NCBI GenBank assembly: GCA_022478985.1
Contig: JAKSZP010013312.1
Location: 90,548-154,547, forward strand
Reading direction: 5' to 3'
DNA: 64,000 nt
Source: Massospora cicadina
Taxonomy: Eukaryota; Entomophthoromycota; Entomophthoromycetes; Entomophthorales; Entomophthoraceae
Position 1 is the first letter of the stretch, and each line of letters begins with the position of its first letter. The notes beneath the pieces are model-generated. The model worked only from the letters and a program-made list of their open reading frames with translations, had not been told where the DNA came from and did no database searches. Shown here in pieces: positions 1 through 10,949 of the stretch. The translations under genes were made by a program, and so were the position numbers.

Positions 1-335
1 ATTCATTTAATAATCAGTAGATAGCACGTTCACCTCTTGGAACACTTCCAATCCTGGCTTTATGGATATATGAAGCTGATGCAGCAAAGGCTCGTAAAGT
101 CATGGTTCCCAGTATGTTTTCTAAACACAGACCCCTTCCTACACACCTGCTTTATAACAGGGGAAACCCCCTCGGAGTACAGTACTCAACACCCCCCCAC
201 AACTGGCGGTACCAGCTGGCAACAGGGGTAGCTCGTCTACTCTGGGATGCCTAATTTAGTTCCATCTCGCCTTTCCCTTTCCCAATTTTTTGGTAATTTT
301 CGTCCCCTGGTCAGCTTGCCTTGGTTAGATAAAAT
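1..335 (+). pseudogene. 3' end of a LINE-type retrotransposon (ORF2 C-terminus plus 3' tail)
   Basis: The peptide from about base 37 (containing SWFPVCFLNTDPFLHTC) aligns with the C-terminus of the longer LINE copy at 9,439-10,497 (SWFPVWFIKSDPFLHTC). The 3' untranslated part also matches it and ends in the same terminal block (CGTCCCCTGGTCAGCTTGCC followed by an A/T-rich tail, about 301-335). The copy enters from the left edge, so its 5' end and TSD cannot be seen. It abuts, and probably truncated, the integrase C-terminus of element A. The family is a non-LTR retrotransposon, and this piece is non-coding today. Confidence 0.75.
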
Positions 336-344
336 AGTATCTCT

Positions 345-1480
345 CAAGGGTTCTGGCATTATCTCCAGTGGCTTCAGATGCTTAGCTTTAGTAGGGCGGT
401 CTACCCCAGGTAAAATGTCATTGGCTTTGACATCACCCTCCGCTCTTGTATGAAGTTCCACTCCACCTGAAGGGACATTGGCTAAGACAAAGTTCTTGTG
501 GGGGTGTTTAGATTATTAACATTGACCATGGCAACTCTCTTGGCTGGCTTTCAGGGCCCTTGCAGTGCTTGCAGTCAACTTATGCTTTTTAGATCATCAC
601 AGCATCAACTAGACAATCCTTTATCGCCTAGTATATGTCTCTGAGCTTTTTGGCGCGCTCATTGGCAGCAACAACTGTTGATTCTAGCCGTGGACTCAGG
701 TTGAAGCTGTTATTGTATTTGAATTTTGCAAAAAATGGAGAAAAGTATGTTGAGGTTTGAGTTAGGTTACTATAAGAGTTGCGCGAGCGGTAGGTGAAAG
801 ACCCAATTATTCTGTTCTGCGTTGTAATAGCTATGTAAGAATTTCTCTATCCTTGGTTCAACCTCTCTGCCCATATGACTGAGGGTGAAAGGGTGTGGAG
901 AATTAGGGGTGGATTCCTAAGATGGACAGCAGGGCTTCACAGAACTGGGCAGTGAATTTAGAGCTGCAATCACTGTTAATTTCCTTTAGGATGCCGTGTA
1001 GGAAAAAATAAGGTCCTCAAAGAGGCGGGAAGTCTGGGAAGAGGTGACGGTAGTATTGCAATGGACAAAGAGAATCATCTTGGTAAAACAGTTCAATACC
1101 ACCATCACCGCATCATAACCCTGGGACAGGTGGAGTTCAGCGATGAAATTAACAGACACAAAGTTCAAGGGCCCTCAGCGGTTTGGAAGTGAAAAAGCAG
1201 GCCAGCGCTCCTTTAGCGGCTAGTGTTTGACCAATTGCATGTCGAACAGGACTTTGTAATTTTTTGGCCACATCAGTAGTAATGCCCTTCCAACTAGAGG
1301 AGCGTTGGATTAACGTAAGCGTTTTGTCCTTGCCAGGGTGGCAGCAGTGGGTGGGTCATGGGCTTCGCTGACCACCTTCTCTATCAAGGGTCCATTTGAG
1401 AACCCACCATTTGCCCTGATAAAAGATGATCCCCCAAGAAGCTGGTAGCCATTTTCAAGTGGTTCGCCATTTTTTGGAAA
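345..1480 (-). pseudogene. Element A integrase remnant
   Basis: At 986-1,168 the minus strand reads like an integrase core start (VSVNFIAEL...GYDAVMVV...FTK), closely parallel to SVDFIVEL...GYDAIMVV in element B. The first catalytic Asp is Asn here. Downstream (about 960-850) a remnant of the second motif keeps its Asp (NSDCSSKFT), followed by a broken HPQS-GQ block where the catalytic Glu is lost. The C-terminal part (about 345-480) contains KHLKPLEIMPEPLRD, which recurs at 6,003-6,115. The gene is dead. Confidence 0.7.
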
Positions 1481-1499
1481 TCTTGCCTGATTTTTATGT

Positions 1500-2184
1500 A
1501 GTCTTCTGACAGGGGCTTAGACAGCTTAACATGGGCAGGGTATCAATCTCTTCTTCCAGGGACTCCATCACAAGTAAATCAGGAAGGTTGAAATGTACTT
1601 TCCTTCATCCATTACAGCTTAATCAACACTTGTGTGTTATGGGCTTCAACTAGCGCTGGATATGTGGCAAAATAAGGTTCTGCGATAGGGCATCAGGCAA
1701 CAGGGTTTGGGCACCCTTAATAAAATCATACTGGAAGCTGAACATGAATAGGCTCTCTAGCCACCTGAACTGGCAAAGGTTCAGCTTCTGGGGGAGCAGT
1801 AGTACATCAAAGCCTTTATATTAATGCAGACAGTAAAGAGCCGCCTAGACCATTTAAATGGTGGCGCCAGAGCTGTACAGCCTCAACAACAGTAAGTGGT
1901 TTTCTTGCATAAATAACGTAGTTAATCCTATCCAGTAACATCTTCTTAGAGAACGAGAAATGGGACGTTCCACTCCATCTTCCCCTCCCTGCAGCCGAGC
2001 TGCTGCCACTGCAAAATTAGAAGTATAAGTTGAAACAATAAAAGGGTGGCGTATTTCTTCATATGCTTGAACAGGGCTGGACAAGAGTATGGACTTAACG
2101 GCATGGAATGCGGCGTTGAATTCTTTGGTCCAGCTGAAAATCTTCTTCCCAGATGTAGTGTAAAGAGGATTAGCAACTTCATAT
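1500..2184 (-). pseudogene. Element A RNase H remnant
   Basis: The minus-strand peptide at 1,854-2,084 (VSTYTSNFAVAAARLQGGEDGVERPISRS) parallels element B's RNase H (VSTDASKFAIAAALLQVGKDGIEHPVGYFSR). The catalytic DAS is replaced by YTS. Further pieces towards 1,500 resemble the RNase H-integrase connection but are heavily shifted. It lies between the RT and integrase remnants, as expected for Ty3 pol. Confidence 0.65.
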
Positions 2185-2199
2185 AGCTGAGGGAAATTT

Positions 2200-2900
2200 T
2201 TTGAAAATAAAAGCCTTAAGGAAGCTTCTCAACTCTGTGAGAGACGAGAGAGTAGCACAAGCGCTGATAGCTGCTTCATTATCAGGGGCCATCATTTGGA
2301 CATGGGAGAAGATAGTATTTCCTAAGGACTTTACTTTGAGTTGGAAGAACTCACACTTGCTATCTTTTATAGTAAGGTTTGCCTGTGAAGCCGTTCCAAA
2401 ACAGCTACAAGGTTTTAGGCGTGTGACTTTGCATCTGTGGAGAAGACCAGTATGTTGTATATGCAGGCTATTATGCAGGATCCCATAAGGTATCCCAGGA
2501 AAGCGTCAATGTACCTTTGAAATCAGGTGGGAGCGTTCTTTAACCCAGAAGCATGACCCTGATTTAGTGATTCTTTTTCTGTTGAAGAAAGCGGTCAACC
2601 ACTTGTGGCTTTCTTTAATATGAGTCTGGTTGAAGGTGTTTGCAATCCAGATTTCTAAACACTCTAGCCCTTTCCATATAGCGGGCGATCTTTTGCTCCA
2701 GAGGGAGAAGATGGGGTCTAATACTGTAACATTGTTCAGATTGCCATATTTAACGCTGGGGTGAGGGGAGCCTTTTGATTTCTCCACAAATAGAAATGGG
2801 AGCACACAGGCGAATATTTTTAGCATCTGGCTCTTGGAGAGCATAATTTCAACCCAAAAATTTTGAAGGCAACATCCTCCCTTAAAGAAAAGGGGAGTAG
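2200..2900 (-). pseudogene. Element A reverse transcriptase remnant
   Basis: The minus strand at 2,506-2,844 holds RT fingers/palm motifs (FLFVEKSKGS, YGNLNNVTVLDP, WLTAFFNRK), matching element B (LLFVEKSDNT, YGNLNNVTVPDL, WLTAFRTRK). Near 2,455 the catalytic box that is YMDDILVFS in B reads CIYNILVFS, so both catalytic Asp are gone. Frameshifts divide the domain. This is a clear relic of a chromovirus-type RT. Confidence 0.75.
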
Positions 2901-3099
2901 GTGAGGATATTTTGACGATGTTAATGGTCAGTTTGAACTCAAATTAAACTGATGTGCTCCGGAACTTTGCGAGTCTTAATAAAATCAAACTTGTCCGCAT
3001 AGCTCTTAATATACTCAGGCAGGCTAAGTGTGGTAGCAGGGTGGCATTCTATTGATTAAAGGTTATGCAACCCTTGGTAGAGAGGACAATATCCTTGAT

Positions 3100-3480
3100 A
3101 GCTCCATGGCGCTTTCATCAAACTAAATGATGGTAATTGTAACTCCTTTAAGGAACTTTGTATTGGAAATAGTATCCTCTAGATTGATGAGGGTGTCAAA
3201 GCGTCGCCACCAGCCTACACCTAGTTTAAAGGGGTACATAGAGGTTTTTAATTGCGGAGAAGGTCTCTTTAAAGTGTCCATCGCCAACAATGATGGGAGA
3301 AGGGGATGGTACTTGGTAGCTGGGGATAGCTTGACATGCCCCTCCCTTTACAAACTGATCTATACCTTAGGGCAGGTTTAAGGCTTCCCCGAGTTCTTGG
3401 CATATATAGCTTTCAGTAGCATCAGTGTCCATTAAGATGCGCGCTTGAAAGACCTTTCCAGAGGTTGAGCAAGTAGTCAT
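3100..3480 (-). pseudogene. Element A aspartic protease remnant
   Basis: The minus strand near 3,460-3,380 reads FQARILMDTDATESYICQE. This is the retroviral-type protease active-site region with DTGA changed to DTDA. The flap-side sequence follows towards 3,300 (KGGACQAIPSYQVP). It sits between the gag knuckle remnant and the RT, in normal order. The Gly-to-Asp change and a stop shortly after make it inactive. Confidence 0.6.
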
Positions 3481-3489
3481 GAATGATTA

Positions 3490-4180
3490 GTACACAGATG
3501 AAGATTTATTAAATGAGGAGCCAACGGAAAAAAAATTTAGCTCTAATCTTAGCAGGTGGGAACAAGATGAGAGTGTCCTCAGAGGAATCAACGAAGTATG
3601 ACTTTACTTTGCCAGTGAGTTCTCATGGGATTTGAAAGGAGTGGGTTAACTTGATGCTCTATGCTCATCAGGAGGAAAATCCTTGTTGCAGAAAACTATG
3701 ACAGTAAGGACAGCCAGACTTCTGGGAGGGTTAGCCAAGGAAAGCTTGTCTTTAATCATCTTTCCATCTGTATTCACCCATTTATGAATGGGGTCACCAA
3801 GTAGGGTGACTCTGGTGTAATAGGAAAGTGCTTTACACCTGGCCAAAAGAGATGAAGAGCTTGGTAGAGAGTATAGGACTACATGGCAAAAAAGTTCCAA
3901 AGCTAGAGTAAAGTCTATACTCTAGGTTAAACAAGATAGACTTAAGGATCCACTCTGCTTTTGAGGACAAAAGCAAGGGTACTCTGTGGAGAATACTGGT
4001 GCAGAGCCAGTGGTGAAAAGACCCCACTTATGAATAAGGTCTCAGTATCACCTGCTAGAGAACTCACTATAAGTTTTATGTTTATTTGAGGCAAGCTGAA
4101 CAGGGTACGGACATTACTGAAAGAAAGAAAGAAATAAAGAAAGTAAATATCAATATGAAACCTGGGTAGGGTCAACTCCA
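3490..4180 (-). pseudogene. Element A gag remnant with broken zinc knuckle
   Basis: Minus-strand fragments between 4,180 and 3,490 include CPYCHSFLQQGF near 3,700. This resembles a CX2CX4HX4C knuckle in which His has become Gln and the last Cys is lost. An acidic linker (ELTGKVKSYFVDSSEDTLIL) then leads into the protease. The assignment rests on position and these short motifs, and the rest of the region is frame-shifted. Confidence 0.45.
4119..4143 (+). repeat. (GAAA)n microsatellite
   Basis: A short run of GAAA/AAGA units with a few interruptions, at the upper edge of element A. Confidence 0.8.
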
Positions 4181-6002
4181 TTGAAGAAAGATTTCCACCT
4201 CTAGATTGAGAATCAGATTTTTCTAGTTACGTCATGGGTAAAATTTTCGTGTTATTAGACCTACTAACCGCCAATAGCTTCATTTGGCTGGCACCCTGAT
4301 TGATTTGCAAAGGGTGGGAATAAAACCTTCAATCTTTAAGTAGGTAGCTGTACGCCATAACAACTCACCTTCCGCCCACTAGAACACTATCAGTTTAAAC
4401 AGTACTTTTGCAACACAGCGGGGTTATAGATGATGATAATATTGAATTTTTACATGGCAGCTAGGTTCTCAAAGGTTTAGGTCATAATGGGATCTAAACA
4501 TGACAGGAATCAGGTTTACCAGATAAGTTCCTAATAGTGCATAACTGAGACGGAGCTACAAGTTCTAAGCTCTGAAGTTAAGCGTTACAATTGGGTTTGG
4601 AGGCGCAAATGCTATGGGACATCATGAACGCGAGGATGGAGAAAGTTTCAGATAAGGAGTGGGGAGGACTACCCCTTATAACAAGGGCGGCACCAGTTTA
4701 ATCCAGAGGTCTGTGAAGGAGGGCCATTTTCAAATGTACATATAAATTTTAGCCTTATAGCCTTTATTAAAAAAGACTTAAGTAATAAGAAGTAATGAGG
4801 TCTCCATTGGTCAAGTGGACAAAGAAATTAGTATCCCAAAAGTAGCTGGAGGAACTTCACAGCTTTGTTAGGTTTCCAAAACTAAGAAAGATAATCGGGA
4901 GAGTTCTATTAATTTCAATTGAGGCGAGTAACCACTGGTGAGCTCCCTCATAGATTTCATGAAGGAGCAGTTGGAAGAGGAAGACTTCAGCTAAGCCCTT
5001 ACCTTAAGCTTATTATGAGATCTTAGGTTGGATAGCTTGTTAAAGTCTCCTACTAAAAACTTTAGGTTCCAGGAGGTGGATAATGCTAAGTGAGTAGTGG
5101 CAGGTACTAAACACTGTATGAGTTTTTAATTGAGGGGGCTGAGCAACGCTCTCAACGCACCTTTTATGAATCTAAAGACCAAACCAAGGATAGATACAAC
5201 AATACCACCTAAAGAGCAGTTCAAAATGGGTTAACTCTGAGAGGTTTGGGCTAACTCTAGCAACCTAACAGGAGAATAAACTCACGAATAAAACTAAGTT
5301 TTTCTCAGATAGTGTCAAGGAAAATGGAGCGCAGGCGGTTGCTGAGGGTAACGTGCTAGGTACAATATTCTATAGAAAAGTGACCAAGAATTAAGCAGCA
5401 ACATCTTAGGTTGCCTCCAGTATGTTTCAAATAATTTTTAGAGAGAAAACGCACGCCAAACTAACACAAATAATCAAGGGAAGGAGCCCCAAAGGGTTGT
5501 GTGAGTTTAAGTAAAAACTATGTAGGATATCAGCAAAATAGGAAGCTATGGACTTGGATGAATAGCTCGCGGTGTAGATGCCATTTTTGCGCCCAACAGT
5601 AGGGTCATAACAGAACATAAACTAAGTCTACCTATTGTGATAAGGGTTTAACCACAGTTTTATAGCTAAAATCCTTAAAACAAAGAAAACTTTGCAGGAT
5701 ATATTCAAAAAAAATTATCAAACTAGCTTAATATATGAGAAAAGCAAAAAAAATTTCAGATTTAATACCATTATAGAGGGTGAATTTTTTATAGATCAAA
5801 CATCTGGAACCAATCATAGCTGAAAAAATTTCGATTTCAACGAGATCAAAAAAGTTTAACCTGACCATTTCAGTACCTTGTATCTGGTGATTTTTTATTT
5901 CAGACTGATTTTATCCTGCACTTCAGCCATTTTTGAGATACTAGCTTCAGAAAAGACTGGTTAAGCAAGAACCCATTTTTGATAAATGACCTTATAGATT
6001 AC
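4181..6002. other. Unassigned AT-rich interval
   Basis: No frame of useful length and no LTR pair were found. It may contain the 5' LTR or leader of element J/H, whose left boundary I could not locate. A short stretch at 4,560-4,632 vaguely resembles the internal part of a 5S rRNA gene (see findings). Confidence 0.4.
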
Positions 6003-6115
6003 TAATGTCTCTTAAGGGTTCTGGCCTTACTTCCAGAGGCTTTAGATGCTTAGTTGGTAGGGCAGTTTACCCCAGGTAAGTGCCACTAGCTGTGACAGCC
6101 ACGTGCAAGGATCTA
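6003..6115 (-). repeat. Second copy of the element A integrase C-terminal segment
   Basis: The segment matches 338-470 in the same orientation over about 110 bases (the plus strand shares CAAGGGTTCTGGC or close variants at the start, and CAGTTTACCCCAGGTAA or CGGTCTACCCCAGGTAA at the end). On the minus strand both encode a version of KHLKPLE-x3-PEPLRD. This is therefore an isolated remnant of a related element. Confidence 0.6.
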
Positions 6116-6149
6116 TAAGTCACAAGCTCAGGTTGTTTTTAGAGCAAGC

Positions 6150-7532
6150 ATACAACCTGGAAAGAATTAAACCAAAATAAAGAGCATCCTCTCTATATGT
6201 TTTTGGGAGTGAACAGGATGTCCAAAACATGAAACAAGAATTCTTACTTAAGAAGTAGGTAACAATTAGTTGGTAGAAAACTACACCTCTCATTACTATC
6301 TAGAAGCTCAGAATCTATAGACAGCTACAACTATGGACTAAACAACAGCAAAAAAGTTCTGGTAAGTTCATAGAAATGCATCCCACTTTGAAGATGCATA
6401 TGATTTTTGCAGTCAAAACTGTGAGGTCCTTGAAGGCACTCAAAGAGGCATTGATTTATGTATAAGGGACGAACAAAATGGAGTATAAGGCCTTTTTAAC
6501 ACCCCCTCAAAGGATCAGCAAGGCTGTCTACATTACTCACAAAAAGATCAATAAACCAAAGAATAAGAATCCCAAACCAACAGAACGCCTTCCCAGTTTA
6601 GAACTTATATATAATAAGTGCCACCAGTTAAGGCACTTCTCCTTATATTGACAGTTAAACGCCACAAAAAAAGAAGGATACACCCCCAAGGAAGATACCA
6701 TTGTGCCGTGAACTAGGTGGACTTCACACTAATAGTAAAGATGACCACAAAGATGATGATATAGCCAACGCAGGGTACCACGTGCTAGGGTCATCTAGAG
6801 CAGTGGCTGTATCTATTAGGTTAAGAGCAAGTGGAATTGACAGAAGTGAATCAAATGAAACTTACTTGTCTCAAGCAAACTAACCTACCCAAATCATCAA
6901 CTCAACCAAAGAATGAGAGCAGCAGGTGATGGCTACTTCCAAGAACTTAGATTAATATAGCGAGAATACTGTTAAGAACACAACAACTGATTAAACCATG
7001 AAAAGTTTGAAAAATCTGTCACTGAGCTTTGACAACTGAAAATCCTTTCATCAAGAGTGTAAAAATAGAAACAGTGATAAAAAAGTTCGCTTCTTAGCTG
7101 TTCTGGACACTGGGCTTCTGTCAACATGTTGTCATCTAAACCCATAAATAGATTGAAGTTATTGCACATTGACTATAAAGTGAAATACCAAACATATGGA
7201 CCCAATATATATACGCTTTAAAATCCTACTCAACATACCACTCCGCTTAAGCGCATGGTTCTAATGATTCCATAAGTGGTATTAGATAACAATCACATAA
7301 ATTTATTAAGTAAAACGCAGTTACTCCTTATCTTTGGAGCCAAGATCGATCTTACAGCCAATACTGTGAGACACTGTGCTAATTACCACTGGTGTTTAGG
7401 GACAAGGACGCCAGACTAAATAATCAGTGGACATGTTTAGTAGATGAAAAGGAAATAATTTACCCTACTCACTACGCCCTTGCAGAGAAGGTTGTGAGGT
7501 AACTACCCTCTACAATTAGTGTGAAAGAAGGC
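6150..7532 (+). pseudogene. Element J/H gag C-terminus and aspartic protease remnant
   Basis: A basic stretch (KKINKPKNKNPKPTERLPS) at about 6,540-6,595 is followed by YNKCHQLRHFSLY, a decayed CCHC knuckle with one Cys and the His left. The protease active site AVLDTG is legible near 7,110. The later conserved part reads VVLDNNHINLLSKTQLLLIF, then GAKIDLTANT, near 7,280-7,370, equivalent to the VVLPNNSYDILIG region of element C. Frame changes occur between the parts. The reading breaks off at 7,532, where element F begins. Confidence 0.6.
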
Positions 7533-8272
7533 TTCTAAAATTAGCGATTGGGCATCAGATTTTGATGCACAAGTTACAATACTTATACACTGTACTGTTG
7601 GATGAAACTGTCCTTGTAAAACATGCAAAGAAAAAAATAAGCAAGAAATAAGTATTAATAAATATAGAGCACAATAAAATATCAAATACTGACAAGGGCT
7701 TTTTGGATTACTACAGATGCCTTCTTTGCTGTGGATTTCTCCAGTGATGTAGGAAAAAAGATCCCCTTACCATGGGAACTCTGCCAAGATATACCGCTTC
7801 CACTAGAATTTATTATTGGCGCATTTTATGTTTATTAAGCAGCCCTCAAAAGTGAAAGTATATAGGAATAAGTCTCTAAATTATGATAAGGAAGCGAATA
7901 ACTAAAGCTTGGGGTATTTCCATTATAGTGATGATCAAACAACTGCAATTGAGACGCTGGTGTATAACCATAATGAAAATAGAAATCCTCATGCTGAATA
8001 TTTTACGCCAGCATGAGGAATATGAGAGAATAGTTTGATTAAACTTAATAGTAGCTTAAATTGCACCAGCTATTTAAGATTTAATTCACCATAATATTCA
8101 AAATAATTTCATGATGTGGAGGTGAAATCACCAAAAGTAATTTACTATAACTTTGACAACTCCATATAAAGTCATGGGCCGCATGCTGATCAACACCTAT
8201 TTCTAGATAATAGCTAAAAATAATCATTGAACAAGTATTGCATAAGCTGTTTTATTTAAACCAATTGCAACA
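7533..8272 (-). repeat. Element F 3' LTR
   Basis: It is homologous along its length to 47,130-47,893. Shared landmarks on the plus strand include AAAAAAGATCCCCTTA, TTTACGCCAGCATGAGG and ATTGAACAAGTATTGCATAAG. The end ...TTGCAACA gives a minus-strand TGTTGCAA start. The preceding minus-strand bases (CAAGTGAGGTAAA) are a decayed polypurine tract. The TSD AAGGC precedes it at 7,528-7,532. The two LTRs are clearly diverged, as expected for an old insertion. Confidence 0.8.
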
Positions 8273-9426
8273 TTTACCTCACTTGACCAAACATCAGATA
8301 TCAAATATGAGAGGGAGTTGGATAAGCCATTGAGATCTCAATGACAAAAGGCCAGAGTGCAGACAGTACTTTATATGGAACTTAGCATGCACTTAATTGA
8401 TAATATAGCTTTTAGTGGGAATTCAGAGTATAGACATGTGTTGATATTTTCTCTATGATCTCAAAATACACTTTATAATTGTGTATAACTTGCTAGTCCT
8501 TCCAAGACATGATTGTCCTAAACCAGACCAATTAGCCCTACGCCAAAAGTTGGTAATGTCTAATGGATTTCCTATAATGAGCTTTAGCTTTAAATTTATG
8601 AGCCAACGCATTTGAGTAAGAAAAACTTTATAGCTGAATTAAGGTTCTTGTGAGCTTATAAAGGTATTTGCTAGAGCTAATACTCTCATCTGCAACAAAT
8701 GAATAAAAAAGTGGGAGCAGTGAAGGCTGCTTCCCATGATGCAAGGAAAACTAAGAGTTCCTCAATTCTGAGTGATAACGATATTATACACAAATATAGC
8801 TATCAAATTCTGGTGTTTGACTCAAAAAATAAAATTTAAAATACCATCAATTAGGCCAATTGCAGAAATGATAACTCAAAAATACTCCTAATAAATTGTG
8901 CATAATATAGACTTTATTATTAGAAATTGCCCTGGGATCAATTACTAAATCAGCTATAAAAATTCCATGCCCTAATAACAACATTAAGTTCACCTCAAAT
9001 TAATGTGATCAGTTTTTTGCTTTATGGCAAATTTGTATGTCAATGCTTATAATCAGCATGATAACACTTGTTAATGGATAGACTGAGTAGGAGTCCTAGT
9101 GCTATTGAGAATTCTGTCAACGTCTTGATTAGGAGGACAGCATTAGGCTTAAATCAAGGCGAATTTTCCCTTTTCTCATATTCAATCAGCTGTATGATAA
9201 CTCAAAAGCACTTGCACATGGACAGCCTGGATGAGAATACTTAATGCTATCAAGAGACTTGCTGACATCCCAATTAGGGCACAACATTTAGTTTAAATTA
9301 ATGCCAATTTACCCAGAAGTTATATTTCATCAGCTGCATGACAAAACTTAAGTCTGGCTGACATTAGGACAATTATGCACGTTCAAGCTGCACTTTTTTA
9401 ACCTGAAACCTTCCCTATTTTAAAAG
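8273..9426. other. Element F internal region between 3' LTR and integrase, no gene recognised
   Basis: With 10,510-10,940 this makes about 1.6 kb of F sequence beyond the integrase. There is no coding frame of note on either strand. Element E carries an antisense accessory gene in the equivalent position, so this may be a fully eroded equivalent. No sequence similarity to it was seen by eye. Confidence 0.5.
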
Positions 9427-9438
9427 TATTGTGCCACC

Positions 9439-10497
9439 CCTCCCAACACTGGTCCCACGCGGCCCGCTCCAACTTCTCCCACGCCTTGGGCCTCAACAAT
9501 CCATCTAGCCCCCACTCCCTGATGAACTACCTTGCTTTACACCCATTGGCCACAGGTCCTCACGGTACCAAAACCCACTACAAACGAATCATCCTCTCCA
9601 TGCGGAGCGCTGAGTGGAGAATTCATATTAGCGGACATACAACCTGAAGAGGCTGCCACTTTCCTCAGTTCACACAAGAGGTACAGGGGCTACCCATCCA
9701 TGATGGCGTGATCCCCACACGGCCCCATGTCCTATCCAGGGTGGACTACCTGGACATGATGGACATCCCTTACTCCATTGAGACCCAAAAAACCATCTGG
9801 AAATATGCACACCATCCTCTGTTGCAGCCTCAAATCCGTTCCCATGTGTGGCGCTGCCTGAGGCGGGTTTGCCATACAGCTGAGCGCTCTAACACTTTAC
9901 ACTCATCCTGCGTCGTGTGTGGCCAGTATGGAACGCTGTTCCACCGCCTGAGAAGTGTCCTACCTCTAAAGTGATATGGCGCGAAGTCCAACGTCTTCTT
10001 GGCCAGGATCAAACACATCCCTTCAGCCTGTCAAGAGATATGTTTGCTTTATCAATGGCCTCCCCTCTTCCACCCTCCCTCCGTGCTCTGGTGGTTGCAA
10101 TAGCCATGTGGACTATCCACACGATTGTCTTGGATGCCATCGCAGACTCCACTCCCACCCTCCCAGAAATTGTCCACAGATTCTGGTCTCATTTGGTGGA
10201 CCACTTTCAGGCGTGGATGTTTGGATACCTCCCACCACGTTGCCAACAGCTGGTCTCCTCCTGGTTCCCAGTTTGGTTCATCAAATCAGACCCCTTCCTC
10301 CACACGTGTTCAATTGTGGCTACGGCCCATTCACACGTTCCCTCCCCCTCCCCATAAGTGGCGTTCCCGCTGGCAACAAGAGATAGCATCGCTTCTCTGG
10401 GGTGCCTTCCATGTTACTAAGTTTTGTCTCTTTTGGGTTGACATTTGGAAGTGTCCGTCCCCTGGTCAGCCTTCCTTGCAATAAATTAAATTAAAAT
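9439..10497 (+). mobile_element. 5'-truncated LINE-type retrotransposon (ORF2 C-terminus and 3' tail) with 12-bp TSD
   Basis: TATTGTGCCACC occurs immediately before (9,427-9,438) and immediately after (10,498-10,509) this 1,059-bp segment. That is the signature of target-primed reverse transcription. Plus-strand pieces encode the region downstream of a LINE reverse transcriptase, with a Cys/His cluster (HVWRCLRRVC, then SSCVVCGQYGTLFHRL) and a long C-terminal part (WMFGYLPPRCQQLVSSWFPV). A frameshift lies near 9,920. The end is GTCCGTCCCCTGGTCAGCCT followed by an AATAAATTAAATTAAAAT tail. The endonuclease and RT palm are missing through 5' truncation. Confidence 0.88.
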
Positions 10498-10509
10498 TAT
10501 TGTGCCACC

Positions 10510-10940
10510 AATAGTCGAAGTAAAAGTTCATGATTTTATCAGTTCAAAATATGAACTGAAGTGGAGAATAATGACTGTGAAAATTGTATACTTAAAGTGT
10601 GGCCAGGAGGTGCCCTAGAGGCATAAATACTAGGACCTGGCCTAATGAAAATATCATCAATTAAGATCACTAGATAAAATAACTCAATAGAAGATATTTT
10701 TTATTTCTTTTTACCTTGTTTTTAACAGAGGTGGTCCTTACTGAGAACGCTTGCAAGCTGTTAGTATTGAAATCCCCAGCTTGTATTGTTGCCTGTCTCA
10801 GTAGAAGATTCCAAATTTGTAGGGAAAAACTATCCCAAATTGACTATAAGAGTCATATTTAATTAATTAAGCTAGTAAGCTTATGAACAATCAATTTACT
10901 GTAAGACACTGGCGAAAAATTAAGGAGCTTCAGCTGAACT
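10510..10940. other. Element F internal sequence, unassigned
   Basis: AT-rich sequence between the LINE insertion and the first recognisable integrase remnant of element F. It probably includes the eroded integrase C-terminus. Nothing specific was identified. Confidence 0.4.
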
Positions 10941-10949
10941 TCTTCCTGA

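Larger units (their letters stand above)
336..4180 (-). mobile_element. Element A: decayed Ty3/gypsy chromovirus-type retrotransposon, no LTRs visible
   Basis: Reading the minus strand from high to low coordinates, the remnants appear in the order gag knuckle, protease, reverse transcriptase, RNase H, integrase. This is the Ty3/gypsy order. Individual domains resemble those of the better-preserved element B. Every domain carries stops, frameshifts and lost catalytic residues. I could not pair LTRs. The low-coordinate end is cut by the LINE fragment and the upper limit (about 4.18 kb) is only where recognisable gag ends. Confidence 0.75.
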
